DNA of 64,000 nt from NCBI RefSeq assembly GCF_023501975.1, contig NZ_JAMFLH010000008.1, forward strand, positions 1 through 64,000. The letters are read 5' to 3'. Positions 49,526-59,510 of the stretch are shown piece after piece. Every line of letters begins with the position of its first letter. Position 1 is the stretch's first letter. Position numbers and translations under genes: made by a program. The DNA is from Altererythrobacter sp. KTW20L (lineage in GTDB: Bacteria; Pseudomonadota; Alphaproteobacteria; Sphingomonadales; Sphingomonadaceae). The notes beneath the pieces are model-generated. The model was not told where the DNA came from and made no database searches. It saw only the letters and a program-made list of their open reading frames with translations.

Positions 49526-51486
49526 TCGCCGAACTTGGTCTGGTCGCCCTGTGGCTCTGTGCGGCCCTGGCTGGACTGCAGCTTGTCGCCGGTATTGCCG
49601 GGCTGCAGGGGAGTGCCGGGCTGGCCGGGCTCGCCATGCTGGCAAGACCCGCAGCGCTGGTGCAGGCGCTGCTCTGCGCCCTGTCGTTCGGCGTCCTGCT
49701 CTACCTGTTTGCCGTGACAGACCTGTCGGTGAACCTGGTCGCGATGAATTCCCATTCCGACAAGCCGATGATCTTCAAGCTTTCCGGCTCGTTCGGCAAT
49801 CACGAAGGCTCGATGTTGCTGTGGGTCACTGTGATGGCGCTGGCAGGCGGGTTGATCGCGGCGCTGGAGCGGCGTCTGCCCGAACGGACCATGATGGCGA
49901 CGCTGGGCGCGCAGGCCTTTGTGGCGCTGGGCTTCTATGCCTTCCTGCTGCTGAGCTCCAACCCGTTCGAGCGGCTTTCGCCCGCACCGGCACAGGGCAA
50001 TGGCCTCAACCCACTGTTGCAGGACATCGGCCTGGCCTTCCATCCGCCGACCCTCTATTTCGGCTATGTCGGACTGTCGGTTGCGTTCAGCATTGTGGTC
50101 GGTGCCTTGCTCACACGGCAGGTTACGCCGGAATTCGCCCGCGTGATGCGGCCGTGGATACTGGGAGCCTGGGTGCTGCTCACGATCGGTATCGTCGCGG
50201 GCTCCTACTGGGCCTATTACGAACTGGGCTGGGGCGGCTGGTGGTTCTGGGATCCGGTGGAGAACGCCGCGCTGATGCCGTGGCTGGCGGCGACAGCGCT
50301 GCTCCATTCGGCCAGCGTGCTGGCTTCGCGCGATGCGCTGCGGGCCTGGACCGTGCTGCTGGGCGTGATCGCCTTTTCGATGTCGATGCTGGGTACTTTC
50401 CTCGTGCGCTCGGGCATCCTGACCAGCGTCCATGCCTTTGCTGTCGATCCCGAACGCGGCAGCTTCATCCTGGCGCTGTTGACGATCTATATCGGCGGTG
50501 CGCTGGTGCTGTTCGCCCTCCGCGCCGGCACCGTGGCCGAAGGCGAACGCTTCACCGTGATGAGCCGCGAAGGCGCACTGGTGGTGAACAACGTCGCCTT
50601 GTCGGCCATTCTCGGCATTGTCCTGCTCGGCACGCTCTATCCGCTGCTGACCGAGGCGTTCGATGTGCGGGTTTCGGTGGGGCCGCCCTATTTCAATCCG
50701 GTGAGCGCGATTTTCGTGCTGCCGATGCTGGTGGTGCTGGCCGTAGGGCCATTGCTCCACTGGCGGCGCGACAGCTTTGCCCGCATCCGGCCGATGTTCC
50801 TTGCGCTGGTCGGGCTTGGCGCGGTCGTGCTGCTCGGCGTGTGGCTGTGGTCGGGCATTGCCATCCTGCCGCTGCTGGGCATCACCCTGGCTGCAATGGT
50901 GGCCGTTGGCAGCCTCCTGCCGCTGCGAGGCCGCAACCTGCGCCGAATGCCGCTGGCGGTCTGGGGCATGGTGATCGCACACTTCGGCGTGGCCGTGGCC
51001 TTGTTCGGCATGGCGGCCGATACGGCTTACCAGCAGGAACGGCTGGTGGCGGCCAATGTGGGTGACATTATCGAGGTCGGTCCGTGGACCGGAACCCTGG
51101 CGGGCGTGGTCCCGGTGTCGGGCCCCAACTGGCAGTCGATCGAAGCCTCGCTGGCCGTCAGCTACAAGGGCGGGGAACCGATCATGACCCATCCGCAGGC
51201 GCGCGCCTTCTGGTCGCCGCCGACCGAGACGAGCGAAGTGGCGCTGGTTACCCGCTGGAACGGCCAGCTCTACGCCGCGCTGGGCAACCAGGCCGAGGAC
51301 GGGCGCTGGCAGGTGCGGCTGTGGTGGAAGCCGTTCGTGACCTGGATCTGGTACGGCGGCTTGCTGATCGCGCTTGGCGGCGCAATTGCCCTCATGGGCC
51401 GGCTGTCGGTGGATCTGCGACGGCGCTGGGCGCAGCGCAAGATCGCCGATCGCAAGGTCGATCAGGCCGAAAGAGCAGCAGGATGA
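49522..51486 (+). CDS. ccmF: Cytochrome c haem lyase subunit CcmF
   Basis: 654 residues with about 14 membrane segments. The haem-handling WWD motif is YYELGWGGWWFWDPVENAAL. Conserved His pairs are visible in GNHEGSM, ALLHSAS and LTSVHAF. It ligates haem to apocytochromes together with CcmH/I. It overlaps the thioredoxin gene by 4 bases. Confidence 0.98.
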   Translation: MIAELGLVALWLCAALAGLQLVAGIAGLQGSAGLAGLAMLARPAALVQALLCALSFGVLLYLFAVTDLSVNLVAMNSHSDKPMIFKLSGSFGNHEGSMLLWVTVMALAGGLIAALERRLPERTMMATLGAQAFVALGFYAFLLLSSNPFERLSPAPAQGNGLNPLLQDIGLAFHPPTLYFGYVGLSVAFSIVVGALLTRQVTPEFARVMRPWILGAWVLLTIGIVAGSYWAYYELGWGGWWFWDPVENAALMPWLAATALLHSASVLASRDALRAWTVLLGVIAFSMSMLGTFLVRSGILTSVHAFAVDPERGSFILALLTIYIGGALVLFALRAGTVAEGERFTVMSREGALVVNNVALSAILGIVLLGTLYPLLTEAFDVRVSVGPPYFNPVSAIFVLPMLVVLAVGPLLHWRRDSFARIRPMFLALVGLGAVVLLGVWLWSGIAILPLLGITLAAMVAVGSLLPLRGRNLRRMPLAVWGMVIAHFGVAVALFGMAADTAYQQERLVAANVGDIIEVGPWTGTLAGVVPVSGPNWQSIEASLAVSYKGGEPIMTHPQARAFWSPPTETSEVALVTRWNGQLYAALGNQAEDGRWQVRLWWKPFVTWIWYGGLLIALGGAIALMGRLSVDLRRRWAQRKIADRKVDQAERAAG

Positions 51487-52019
51487 AGCGGCTGCGCATC
51501 TTCCTGTGGGTGCTGGTGGCGGTCGTCGGCGGCCTGTTCGTCCTGTTCGGTTACCAGCTTACCCAGCCGAAGGACGAATTCATCCAGAGCGCAATGGTCG
51601 GCGAACCACTGCCGGATTTTGACTTGCGCCCGGCAATCGACACCATGCCCGGCCTGTCCAAGGCCGATCTTGCCGACGGCAAGCCGAGGCTGGTCAACAT
51701 CTTTGCCAGCTGGTGCCTGCCGTGCCGGGCCGAGGCACCGCAGCTTGAAACCCTGCGCGCCGCCGGGGCCGACATCGTTGGGATCGCCATCCGAGACCGG
51801 CCTGAAGACGTGGCCATGTTCCTCCAGCTCTATGGCAACCCGTTCACCGCCATCGGCGCGGACGACATCAGCCAGGTCCAGCTCGAACTGGGGTCCTCTG
51901 GTGTGCCCGAGACTTTCGTGATCGATGGCAACGGCGTGATCACCTACCAGCATATCGGCGATATCCGGCCCGAGCATGTGCAGACCATTCTGTACCAACT
52001 GCGTGAGGCGGGGGCATGA
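51483..52019 (+). CDS. ccmG: Thiol:disulfide interchange protein CcmG/DsbE
   Basis: 178 residues from the ATG at 51483. N-terminal membrane anchor, then a thioredoxin fold with the active site FASWCLPCRAEAP and the cis-Pro segment SSGVPETFVIDGNG. It keeps the apocytochrome CxxCH thiols reduced. It overlaps its neighbours on both sides. Confidence 0.96.
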   Translation: MKRLRIFLWVLVAVVGGLFVLFGYQLTQPKDEFIQSAMVGEPLPDFDLRPAIDTMPGLSKADLADGKPRLVNIFASWCLPCRAEAPQLETLRAAGADIVGIAIRDRPEDVAMFLQLYGNPFTAIGADDISQVQLELGSSGVPETFVIDGNGVITYQHIGDIRPEHVQTILYQLREAGA

Positions 52020-52438
52020 GGCGGCTCTTGCTTGTAACGGCCCTTGTGCTGTCATCTCCGATGCCGCTCGCCGCGCAGGACAGCCTGCCGCCGGCGCCCT
52101 ATGCCTACCAGCAACTGGATGATCCGGAACTGGAGGCCAAGGCCACCGACCTGATGCACACGCTGCGCTGCCTCAAGTGCCAGAGCCAGTCGATCGCCGA
52201 CAGCGATGCGCCGATGGCGGGCGACATGCGCCACCAGGTCCGCACGCGTATCGCTGCGGGGGAAAGCCCGGCCGAAGTGCGCCAGTGGCTGGTTGATCGC
52301 TATGGCGAATATGTCAGCTATCAGCCGCGCGTCACCGCCAGCACGTGGCCACTGTTCGTCGCCCCGCTGCTGGTGTTACTGCTGGCCGCGTTCATCCTGC
52401 GCGGTCGGCTCGTCAAGCGTAAGGAACCGGGCAAATGA
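52016..52438 (+). CDS. ccmH: Cytochrome c maturation protein CcmH (CcmL-type domain)
   Basis: The 140-residue protein has a signal peptide and the redox motif LRCLKCQSQSIADSDAP (CxxC). The three-helix domain contains ADMRHQVR-like residues and YGEYVSYQP. A C-terminal membrane segment follows. It is part of the haem lyase complex. Confidence 0.96.
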   Translation: MRRLLLVTALVLSSPMPLAAQDSLPPAPYAYQQLDDPELEAKATDLMHTLRCLKCQSQSIADSDAPMAGDMRHQVRTRIAAGESPAEVRQWLVDRYGEYVSYQPRVTASTWPLFVAPLLVLLLAAFILRGRLVKRKEPGK

Positions 52439-53130
52439 GCTGGATCATGGCAATCGGCCTCGCCCTTGCAGCCTTTGTCGTGGCGGTGGCCGCGTTCCGC
52501 CTGCCGCGCATGACGTGGGCCAGCCTTGCGGCGGCGCTGGTGTTCGGCCTGGCGGGCTATACGCTGCAGGCCAGCCCCGATCTGCGCGGCGCGCCTGCTT
52601 CGCTGGCCCGCACTGCCTATTCCGACGAATGGCAGCTGACCGATGCCCGCCGCCTGCTGGTGGGCGATGAATACCGTTCGCGCAGCAACTGGCTGGTCAC
52701 CGCCGATGCCTTTGCAAGCCGCGGACAGTTTACCGATGCGGCCGATTTTCTGCGCATCGCGGTGGAGCAGAACCCGGCCGATTTCGAAGCCTGGCTGGCG
52801 CTCGGCAATGTCCTCACCGAACAGGCCGATGGCGTGCTGACCCAGGCTTCGGTCTATGCCTATCGCGAGGCGAGCACGATTGCGCCGGACAACCCCGCAC
52901 CCGGCTATTTCCTTGGCCTTGCGTTGATCCGGCAGGGCCGGATGATGGATGCCCGCGGGGTGTGGCGCAGCGCGCTCGACCAGATGGGCGAGGATGGCAC
53001 CGAAGCCCAAGCCTTCATGGCCGAACGGACCGAGCGGCTTGAGACCATGCTGGCGCAGGCAGGGGCGATTCCGGCAGGTGAAACTGCCGTCGGGCAGGGC
53101 GTCGAACCTGCGGAAGTAGGTGCCGAGTAG
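52435..53130 (+). CDS. CcmI-like TPR protein of cytochrome c maturation
   Basis: 231 residues. Two N-terminal membrane segments (about 3-20 and 30-46), then TPR-like helices (DAADFLRIAVEQNPADFEAW, LALGNVLTEQ, and YAYREASTIAPDNP). Position at the end of the ccm block, with a 4-base overlap to ccmH, supports an apocytochrome-binding CcmI/CycH-type role. Confidence 0.85.
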   Translation: MSWIMAIGLALAAFVVAVAAFRLPRMTWASLAAALVFGLAGYTLQASPDLRGAPASLARTAYSDEWQLTDARRLLVGDEYRSRSNWLVTADAFASRGQFTDAADFLRIAVEQNPADFEAWLALGNVLTEQADGVLTQASVYAYREASTIAPDNPAPGYFLGLALIRQGRMMDARGVWRSALDQMGEDGTEAQAFMAERTERLETMLAQAGAIPAGETAVGQGVEPAEVGAE

Positions 53131-53234
53131 CGCTGCGTTGCAGCATGTTGCCTAAGGCGGCAGGCGCTGCTAGAGGCCGCGCTTTCCCGCGCCAATGACG
53201 GGTCTGATGGCGGGAACAAGGGGCGTAAATCCCG

Positions 53235-55133
53235 ATGAGTACACCGACAAGCGGCAGCAAGTCCCATACCGCCCAGGCCAAGCTGGCGGCAGGCGCCATC
53301 GGCGTGGTCTTCGGTGATATCGGCACCAGCCCGCTCTATGCCTTCCGCGAGACATTTCGCGGCGCGCACCACTTGCCGATCGACGATCTCCACATCCTCG
53401 GCGTGGTCAGCCTGATCTTCTGGTCAATGACGCTGGTGGTTTCGATCCAGTATGTCTCGATCCTGATGCAGGCAGACAACAAGGGGCAGGGCGGCAGCCT
53501 GGCGCTGGTGGCACTGCTGTCGCGCCACATCGGCAGTTCACCGCACGGATGGCTCGTGGTGCTGCTCGGCGTTTTTGCCACGGCGCTGTTCTATGGCGAC
53601 AGCATGATCACGCCCGCCATCTCGGTGCTATCGGCGGTGGAAGGCCTGACCGTGGTGGACGAGGGGCTATCGCCCTATGTCATCCCCATTGCGCTAGGCC
53701 TGCTGGTGGGCCTGTTCGTGATCCAGAAGCGCGGCACGGCCAAGGTCGGCGCGCTGTTTGCGCCGGTGATGATGGTCTACTTCTGCGTCATCGCCACCCT
53801 GGGCCTGATCCATATCTTCGATGCGCCGGAGATCTTCCGCGCGCTCAACCCGTGGTACGCGATCAACTTCTTCATCACCGACAAGTGGCTCGCCTTCCTC
53901 GCGCTCGGCTCGGTGGTGCTGGCGGTAACCGGTTCCGAGGCGCTCTATTCCGACATGGGCCACTTTGGCCGCGGGCCGATGCGCTTTTCGTGGTTCGGCT
54001 TTGTCATGCCCTGCCTGCTGCTCAACTATTTCGGCCAGGGCGCGATGATCCTGGGCATGGAAAGCGTTGCGGCGGAAGAGGCGATCCGCAACCCGTTCTT
54101 CTTCCTCGCACCGGAATACCTGCGTCTGCCACTGGTGTTCCTGGCAACGGCGGCCACCTTCATCGCCAGCCAGGCGGTAATTTCGGGCGCTTTTTCCATC
54201 ACCCACCAGGCGATCCAGCTCGGCTTTATCCCGCGCCTGTCGATCCGCCACACCAGCGATGCGCACTCGGGCCAGATCTACATCCCGTTCATCAACTGGG
54301 CGCTGCTGGTGGCAGTGATCGTGCTGGTGCTGACCTTCCAGAACTCGTCCAACCTGGCTGCCGCCTATGGCATCGCGGTGACCGGTGCGGTGACGCTCGA
54401 TACCCTGCTGATGGCGGTATTGCTGCTGGGCGTGTGGAAGTGGAAGGCCTGGATCGCCATTCCGGTGGTGCTGCTGTTCCTGATCGTGGACGGCGCCTAT
54501 TTCGCCGCCAACCTCACCAAGGTGCCGCAAGGCGGCTGGTTCCCGCTGCTGATCGGCGCCATCGCCTTCACCTTGCTGACCACCTGGGCCAAGGGCCGCA
54601 AGCTGATGCGCGAGCGGATGACCGAGATCGGCCTGCCGCTCGATATCTTCGCCAAGTCCGCCCACAGCTCGGCCAAGCGGGTAGCGGGCACGGCGATCTT
54701 CATGAATTCCGGCTCCACCGGCACGCCTTCTGCGCTGTTGCACAATATCAAGCACAACAAGGTGCTGCATGAACGGGTGGTGGTCCTGACGGTCCAGATC
54801 GCCGAGGTGCCCTTTGTCGAGGAAGCCCAGCGAATCGAAACGGCGGACCTGGGCGAAGGCTTCTACCGCGTGATCCTGCACTATGGCTTCATGGAAGAGA
54901 CCGACGTGCCCAAGGCCCTCAAGCAGGTGGAAATCTGCGGCGGCAAGTTCGACATCATGCACACCAGCTTCTTCCTTAGCCGCCAGACGCTGCTGACGGC
55001 GGACAAGCCGGGCATGGCGATCTGGCGCGAGAAGCTGTTCAGCTGGATGATGCGCAACGCGGCCACCCCGATGGAATTCTTCCGCCTGCCCACCAACCGC
55101 GTGGTCGAACTGGGCAGCCAGGTGGAGATTTGA
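53235..55133 (+). CDS. kup: Potassium uptake protein Kup
   Basis: The 632-residue protein begins with the family start [17 protein letters not shown]. About 12 membrane segments with [18 protein letters not shown] are visible, and a C-terminal cytoplasmic domain extends from about 460. It is a proton-coupled K+ importer of the inner membrane. It stands alone, with a strong terminator after the stop. Confidence 0.97.
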   Translation: MSTPTSGSKSHTAQAKLAAGAIGVVFGDIGTSPLYAFRETFRGAHHLPIDDLHILGVVSLIFWSMTLVVSIQYVSILMQADNKGQGGSLALVALLSRHIGSSPHGWLVVLLGVFATALFYGDSMITPAISVLSAVEGLTVVDEGLSPYVIPIALGLLVGLFVIQKRGTAKVGALFAPVMMVYFCVIATLGLIHIFDAPEIFRALNPWYAINFFITDKWLAFLALGSVVLAVTGSEALYSDMGHFGRGPMRFSWFGFVMPCLLLNYFGQGAMILGMESVAAEEAIRNPFFFLAPEYLRLPLVFLATAATFIASQAVISGAFSITHQAIQLGFIPRLSIRHTSDAHSGQIYIPFINWALLVAVIVLVLTFQNSSNLAAAYGIAVTGAVTLDTLLMAVLLLGVWKWKAWIAIPVVLLFLIVDGAYFAANLTKVPQGGWFPLLIGAIAFTLLTTWAKGRKLMRERMTEIGLPLDIFAKSAHSSAKRVAGTAIFMNSGSTGTPSALLHNIKHNKVLHERVVVLTVQIAEVPFVEEAQRIETADLGEGFYRVILHYGFMEETDVPKALKQVEICGGKFDIMHTSFFLSRQTLLTADKPGMAIWREKLFSWMMRNAATPMEFFRLPTNRVVELGSQVEI

Positions 55134-55142
55134 GGCGGCCAT

Positions 55143-55186
55143 GAAAAAGGGGGCGCCCCGGATCAACCGGAGCGCCCCCTTTTTCT
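55143..55186. terminator. Bidirectional terminator after kup
   Basis: GAAAAAGGGGGCGC (55143-55156) and GCGCCCCCTTTTTC (55172-55185) form a perfect 14-base stem, extended by an inner CCGG/CCGG pair. A-run and T-run flank it, serving both convergent genes. Confidence 0.92.
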
Positions 55187-55199
55187 GGCGTCCAGCAAG

Positions 55200-55784
55200 T
55201 CAGCCCAGGTTGGCGCTGACCATCGCGTAGAGCATCGGCAGACTCAGCAGCACATTGGTGCGGCTGGCGATCAGGGCGCGGGTGGCGGCCTTAGCCTTAT
55301 GCTCAGGCGAGGCTTCGACGAGGCCAAGGACCTTCTTCTGCGCGGGCCAGATCACGAACCATACGTTGAAGGCCATGATCAGCGCCAGCCACATGCCGAT
55401 GCCGATCAGCAGCACGCCGCCGGTCCCCGACAGGCTGAGTGCGGCGCCGAGATACATGCCATGGCCGGCGACAATGATGCCGGTCACCACGGTCAGCAGT
55501 GCGGCGTAGCGGAAGAAAAACAGCACCTTGGGGGCAATGTGCCCGGTGATGGCGCCTTTCTGGTCTGCCGGGATGGCAGGCATGGTCGGCACCTGCACGA
55601 AGTTCAGGTAATAGAGCAGGCCGATCCACAGGATGCCGAAGAACACGTGCAGCCAGCGGAACACGTCATCGGTGATGGCTTTCGCGCCTTCGCCGGTCCA
55701 GCCGGTGAAAGATGCGATCAGCACGATCGCTGCCACCAGCCCCACGGCCAGAACGGCGTGCAGGTTGCCAAAGAATTTCGTCAT
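55200..55784 (-). CDS. PuuD-like urate hydroxylase-family membrane protein
   Basis: 194 residues with five or six membrane segments. RWLHVFFGILWIGLLYYLNF (His in a membrane segment) and the similar HIAPKVLFFFRYAALLTVVT are features of the PuuD membrane domain. Full-length PuuD has an added cytochrome c domain, which is lacking here, so urate oxidation is uncertain. A haem-containing or structural role is possible. Convergent with kup. Confidence 0.8.
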   Translation of the reverse strand: MTKFFGNLHAVLAVGLVAAIVLIASFTGWTGEGAKAITDDVFRWLHVFFGILWIGLLYYLNFVQVPTMPAIPADQKGAITGHIAPKVLFFFRYAALLTVVTGIIVAGHGMYLGAALSLSGTGGVLLIGIGMWLALIMAFNVWFVIWPAQKKVLGLVEASPEHKAKAATRALIASRTNVLLSLPMLYAMVSANLG

Positions 55785-55868
55785 GGTTGATCCCCCCTGA
55801 TTGTTGTTCTGTCAGGGGGCACTTGTAAGGCCAAGCAAGCCGTGGCGGCAAGTGGCCTGTTCGTGTGC

Positions 55869-56525
55869 CTATTCGTGAGGGGGATTCTGCACCACCTTGT
55901 CCTCCTCGCCCAGCTTGAGGCCGTGCTTCAGAAGCATGGGAATCTGGGTGAAGGTGAACAGGAAAGACAGCGGCATGAACAGCCACAGCTTTGCTGCCAG
56001 CCAGGCTTCAAAGCTCATCGCATAGATCAGCACCACGTTGAGCACGGCCAGCGCCAGGAAGAACACGCCCCAGTTGAACGACAGCTTCAGCCAGCCGGTC
56101 TCGCTCAGACCCTCGAAGGCGGCTTCAAGCAGGTATTTGAGCAGCGGCTTGCGTTTCATCCAGCCGCCCAGCAGCAGCACGCCGAAGCCGACATAGATGA
56201 TTGTAGGCTTCCACTGGATGAAGCGCTGGTCCTGGAAGTAGATCGTCAGCGCGCCGAAGCCCACGATCAGCACGGTGGACAGCCACAACATGGGTGAAAC
56301 CTTGCCCAGCCGCAGTTTGGATACCGCCAGCGCGATCAGCGCCGCCACGATGAAAGCGCCGGTCCCGCGGATTACGGCGAAAATCTCGCCCGCCGCGTCG
56401 TCGCCATCGGGCGAGTAGTATTTGTACACCAGGAAGAACACCAGCAGCGGGCCATAATCGACCGCCACGTTGATCCAGCCCGATGCGGGCTTGGCGGGCG
56501 TGGCAGCTTGGGGGGTCTCACTCAT
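55869..56525 (-). CDS. yciB: Septation protein A / inner-membrane protein YciB
   Basis: The 218-residue protein has five to six membrane segments. The family signatures are VDYGPLLVFFLVYKYY, RFIQWKPTIIY and FNWGVFFLALAVLNVVL. It acts in cell-envelope synthesis and division. It is last in the dapF-mtaB-ftsY-yciB operon and shares one base with the ftsY stop (TGATG). Confidence 0.95.
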   Translation of the reverse strand: MSETPQAATPAKPASGWINVAVDYGPLLVFFLVYKYYSPDGDDAAGEIFAVIRGTGAFIVAALIALAVSKLRLGKVSPMLWLSTVLIVGFGALTIYFQDQRFIQWKPTIIYVGFGVLLLGGWMKRKPLLKYLLEAAFEGLSETGWLKLSFNWGVFFLALAVLNVVLIYAMSFEAWLAAKLWLFMPLSFLFTFTQIPMLLKHGLKLGEEDKVVQNPPHE

Positions 56526-57448
56526 CAGGCAACTCCGGCAATTACGCGCGCCACCAGGTCGGGATCGAACGGGCGCAGGTCGTCGATCTTCTCGCCTACG
56601 CCGATGGCATGGATCGGCAGGCCATATTGTTCTGCCGCCGCAACCAGCACGCCGCCGCGCGCCGTGCCGTCCAGCTTGGTCATGATGAGGCCGGTCACGC
56701 CCGCCACTTCCTTGAACACATCGATTTGCGACAGGGCATTCTGCCCGTTGGTGGCATCCAGCACCAGCACCACGTCATGCGGCGCCTCGGGATTGAGGCG
56801 GCCAAGGACGCGGCGGATCTTGGCCAGCTCGTCCATCAGCTCGCGCTTGTTCTGCAACCGGCCGGCGGTATCGACCACCAGCGCATCGATGCCGGTGTCG
56901 GTGGCAAGCTTTACAGCATCGAACACGACGCTGGCCGGATCGCCGCCTTCGGGCCCGGTCACGATGGGCACGCCGATGCGATCCGCCCAGACTTTCAACT
57001 GGCCGATGGCGGCGGCGCGGAAAGTGTCGCCGGCGGCCAGCATCACGCCATAATCGTCTTCCTGGAACAGGTGGGCCAGCTTGGCGATGGTGGTGGTCTT
57101 GCCGCTGCCATTGACGCCGATTACCAGGATCACCTGCGGTCGTGGGAAAGCGGTGATCTGCAAGGGCCTGGCGACGGGGCGCAGGATTTCGGCAATCTCG
57201 TCGGCTACGGCTTCCTTCAGCTCGCGCTCGGTAATGGCCAGGCCAAAGCGCTTTTCCGCCAGCTTGGTGCGGATGCGGCGCGCGGCGGCGGGGCCGAGGT
57301 CGGACACGATCAGCGCGTCTTCCACCTCATCCAGCGTGGTATCATCCAGCTTGGCCGTGCCGACGACAGCCGTCAGGTTCTCGCCCAGCCGCTCGGATGT
57401 CTTGCGGAAACCGCCAAACAGGCGCTCGGTCCAGCTCTTGTCGCTCAT
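56525..57448 (-). CDS. ftsY: Signal recognition particle receptor FtsY
   Basis: 307 residues, the short form without a long acidic A-domain. N-domain (about 1-95), then the G-domain with P-loop VIGVNGSGKTTTIAKLAHLF, DTFRAAAIGQL, DTAGRLQNK and TKLDGTARGG. It docks SRP-ribosome complexes at the inner membrane. It overlaps mtaB by 4 bases. Confidence 0.98.
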   Translation of the reverse strand: MSDKSWTERLFGGFRKTSERLGENLTAVVGTAKLDDTTLDEVEDALIVSDLGPAAARRIRTKLAEKRFGLAITERELKEAVADEIAEILRPVARPLQITAFPRPQVILVIGVNGSGKTTTIAKLAHLFQEDDYGVMLAAGDTFRAAAIGQLKVWADRIGVPIVTGPEGGDPASVVFDAVKLATDTGIDALVVDTAGRLQNKRELMDELAKIRRVLGRLNPEAPHDVVLVLDATNGQNALSQIDVFKEVAGVTGLIMTKLDGTARGGVLVAAAEQYGLPIHAIGVGEKIDDLRPFDPDLVARVIAGVA

Positions 57449-58617
57449 TGCAGCAGTCCCTGGCTGGCGGTGGTTGGCGTGACAGTCACGATGTCTCCTC
57501 TGCGGCTGCCGGCGGGCAGGGCGATACGGGCGAACTGCGGGGCATAGCCGTGGCCGTCGCCTTCGGTAAGCACTTCCAGCGGTTTGCCGACGAGTGATTG
57601 CAGCCAGTTGTCGCGGATGGCGACGGCATCGGCGCGCAGATCGGCGGCGCGGGCCTTGATGGTGGCCTTGTCCACCTGCGGCATCCGCGCGGCGGGCGTG
57701 CCGGGGCGGGGCGAATAGGGGAACACGTGGAGATGCACGATCTCCAGCTCCGCGATGATCGACCGGTTGGCCGCGTGATGTTCGGCGCTCTCGGTTGGGA
57801 ACCCGGCGATCAGGTCGGCTCCCACCGCCACATCCGGGCGCAAGGCCTTGAGGCGCTGGACCAGCTCCACCGCCTGGCTGCGCGAATGGCGTCGCTTCAT
57901 GCGCTTGAGGACCAGGTCGTGCCCGTGCTGCATGGAAAGGTGCAGGTGCGGCATCACGCGCGGTTCGTGGGCGAGGAGGTCGAACAGCAGCGGGTCGATC
58001 TCCACGCCATCGACCGATGATAGCCGCAGTCGGAGCAATCGCGGAAAGGCATCGAGAACGGTGTGCACAAGCTGGCCGAGGCGCGGGGCATCAGGCAGGT
58101 CGTGGCCCCACGATGTCACATCCACCCCGGTCAGCACCACTTCTGCCGCGCCGTGTTCGAGGTGACGTTCCACTTCGCGCAGCACCTGCGCCACGCTGAG
58201 CGAACGGCTTGGCCCGCGCCCTTGCGGAATGACGCAGAAGGTGCAGGCATGGTCGCACCCGTTCTGCACGGCGATAAAGGCGCGGGTGTGGGTGACTGAG
58301 GGGGCAGCGGGCCTTTCCGCCACGTTCCACGCCCGGGCATCCAGCTTGGTGGCATTGGCCACCAGCCCGTCCACTTCGGGCATTTGCGACAGGCTTGCGC
58401 GCTCCACCTCGGCAGCGCAGCCGGTGACCAGCAGGCGCGCATCGGGCCGCTCGCGGCGGGCGCGGCGGATCGCTTGGCGGGTCTGGCGGACGGCTTCGGC
58501 GGTGACAGCGCAGCTGTTGACCACCACCACATCCTCGCCCGCCAGCATGGAGCGAATATGCACGCTTTCGGCCAGGTTCAGGCGGCAGCCGAGGGAAATC
58601 ACCTGCACGTCGTTCAT
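57445..58617 (-). CDS. mtaB: tRNA (N6-threonylcarbamoyladenosine(37)-C2)-methylthiotransferase MtaB
   Basis: 390 residues of the MiaB/MtaB radical-SAM family. The N-terminal UPF0004 domain has cysteines in SLGCRLN, NSCAVTAEA and VTGCAAEV. The radical-SAM cluster motif CDHACTFCVIPQGRG (CxxxCxxC) is near 145. The C-terminal TRAM-like part is shortened. It adds a methylthio group to t6A37 in tRNA. Coupled to dapF and ftsY by 4-base overlaps. Confidence 0.95.
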   Translation of the reverse strand: MNDVQVISLGCRLNLAESVHIRSMLAGEDVVVVNSCAVTAEAVRQTRQAIRRARRERPDARLLVTGCAAEVERASLSQMPEVDGLVANATKLDARAWNVAERPAAPSVTHTRAFIAVQNGCDHACTFCVIPQGRGPSRSLSVAQVLREVERHLEHGAAEVVLTGVDVTSWGHDLPDAPRLGQLVHTVLDAFPRLLRLRLSSVDGVEIDPLLFDLLAHEPRVMPHLHLSMQHGHDLVLKRMKRRHSRSQAVELVQRLKALRPDVAVGADLIAGFPTESAEHHAANRSIIAELEIVHLHVFPYSPRPGTPAARMPQVDKATIKARAADLRADAVAIRDNWLQSLVGKPLEVLTEGDGHGYAPQFARIALPAGSRRGDIVTVTPTTASQGLLQ

Positions 58618-59438
58618 GAAAAGGCGGACCAGTCGAATGTGCCGCGAAAGCTTTCGGTGGCCGGGCCGGTCATGGTCACGCGGCCATCCTCGGCCCAGTC
58701 TATGGCGAGGTCGCCGCCCGCCAGTCGCACGGTGACCGCCCGATCAACCAGCCCGCGGCGCATGGCGGCAACAGCCGTGGCGCAGGCGCCTGTCCCGCAG
58801 GCCCGCGTCTCGCCCACGCCGCGTTCCCACACCCGCAGGCGGATGGTGCTGCGATCGACCACGGTTGCCACATTGACGTTGATGCGGGCCGGAAACAGCT
58901 GATCATGCTCGATTTCCGGTCCCAGCTTGGCGAGCGGAACCGCAGCGCAATCGGCCACGAAGAACACGACGTGGGGATTCCCCACATTGACCGCAGCGGG
59001 ATGTTCTAGCCCGTCCCAGCCGACCGGCAGGGCGAGGGTATCCATCGCATAGGCGAGCGGAATTGCGTCCCATTCAAAGCGCGGCACGCCCATGTCCACT
59101 GCAATGCCGTTTTCATCGGCGCGGGTCTGGAGTAGGCCGCCCGCCGTGGCGATCCGCGCCGCCCCGCCAGCCAGCAGGCCGACGGCACGCGTGGCATTGC
59201 CACAGGCTTCGACCTCGCCGCCATCCTGGTTGTAGATGCGCATGGTGAAATCGGCATCGGGACGTTCGGGGGGGGGCGGCTCCAGCACGATGAGCTGGTC
59301 GCAACCGATGCCCGTGTTGCGGTCGGCCAGGGCGGCCGCCACGCGCGGCGTGATCGCGCCGGGCAGCGGCCGCAGCCGCGCGTCGAGCACGACGAAATCG
59401 TTGCCCAGGCCATGCATCTTGATGAAATCGACGCGCAT
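58614..59438 (-). CDS. dapF: Diaminopimelate epimerase
   Basis: 274 residues from the ATG at 59438; an upstream extension to 59474 is unlikely. The two catalytic cysteines are in EACGNATRA and RACGTGACAT. The start FIKMHGLGNDFVVLD is canonical. It converts LL- to meso-diaminopimelate for lysine and peptidoglycan. It is the promoter-proximal gene of the minus-strand operon. Confidence 0.97.
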   Translation of the reverse strand: MRVDFIKMHGLGNDFVVLDARLRPLPGAITPRVAAALADRNTGIGCDQLIVLEPPPPERPDADFTMRIYNQDGGEVEACGNATRAVGLLAGGAARIATAGGLLQTRADENGIAVDMGVPRFEWDAIPLAYAMDTLALPVGWDGLEHPAAVNVGNPHVVFFVADCAAVPLAKLGPEIEHDQLFPARINVNVATVVDRSTIRLRVWERGVGETRACGTGACATAVAAMRRGLVDRAVTVRLAGGDLAIDWAEDGRVTMTGPATESFRGTFDWSAFS

Positions 59439-59510
59439 GGCGAGCCAGTTAGGGCGCGGCGCGCACTTGCGCAATGGGCGCGCAGGTGTCGGGCAGGCGA
59501 GGTTGAGGCG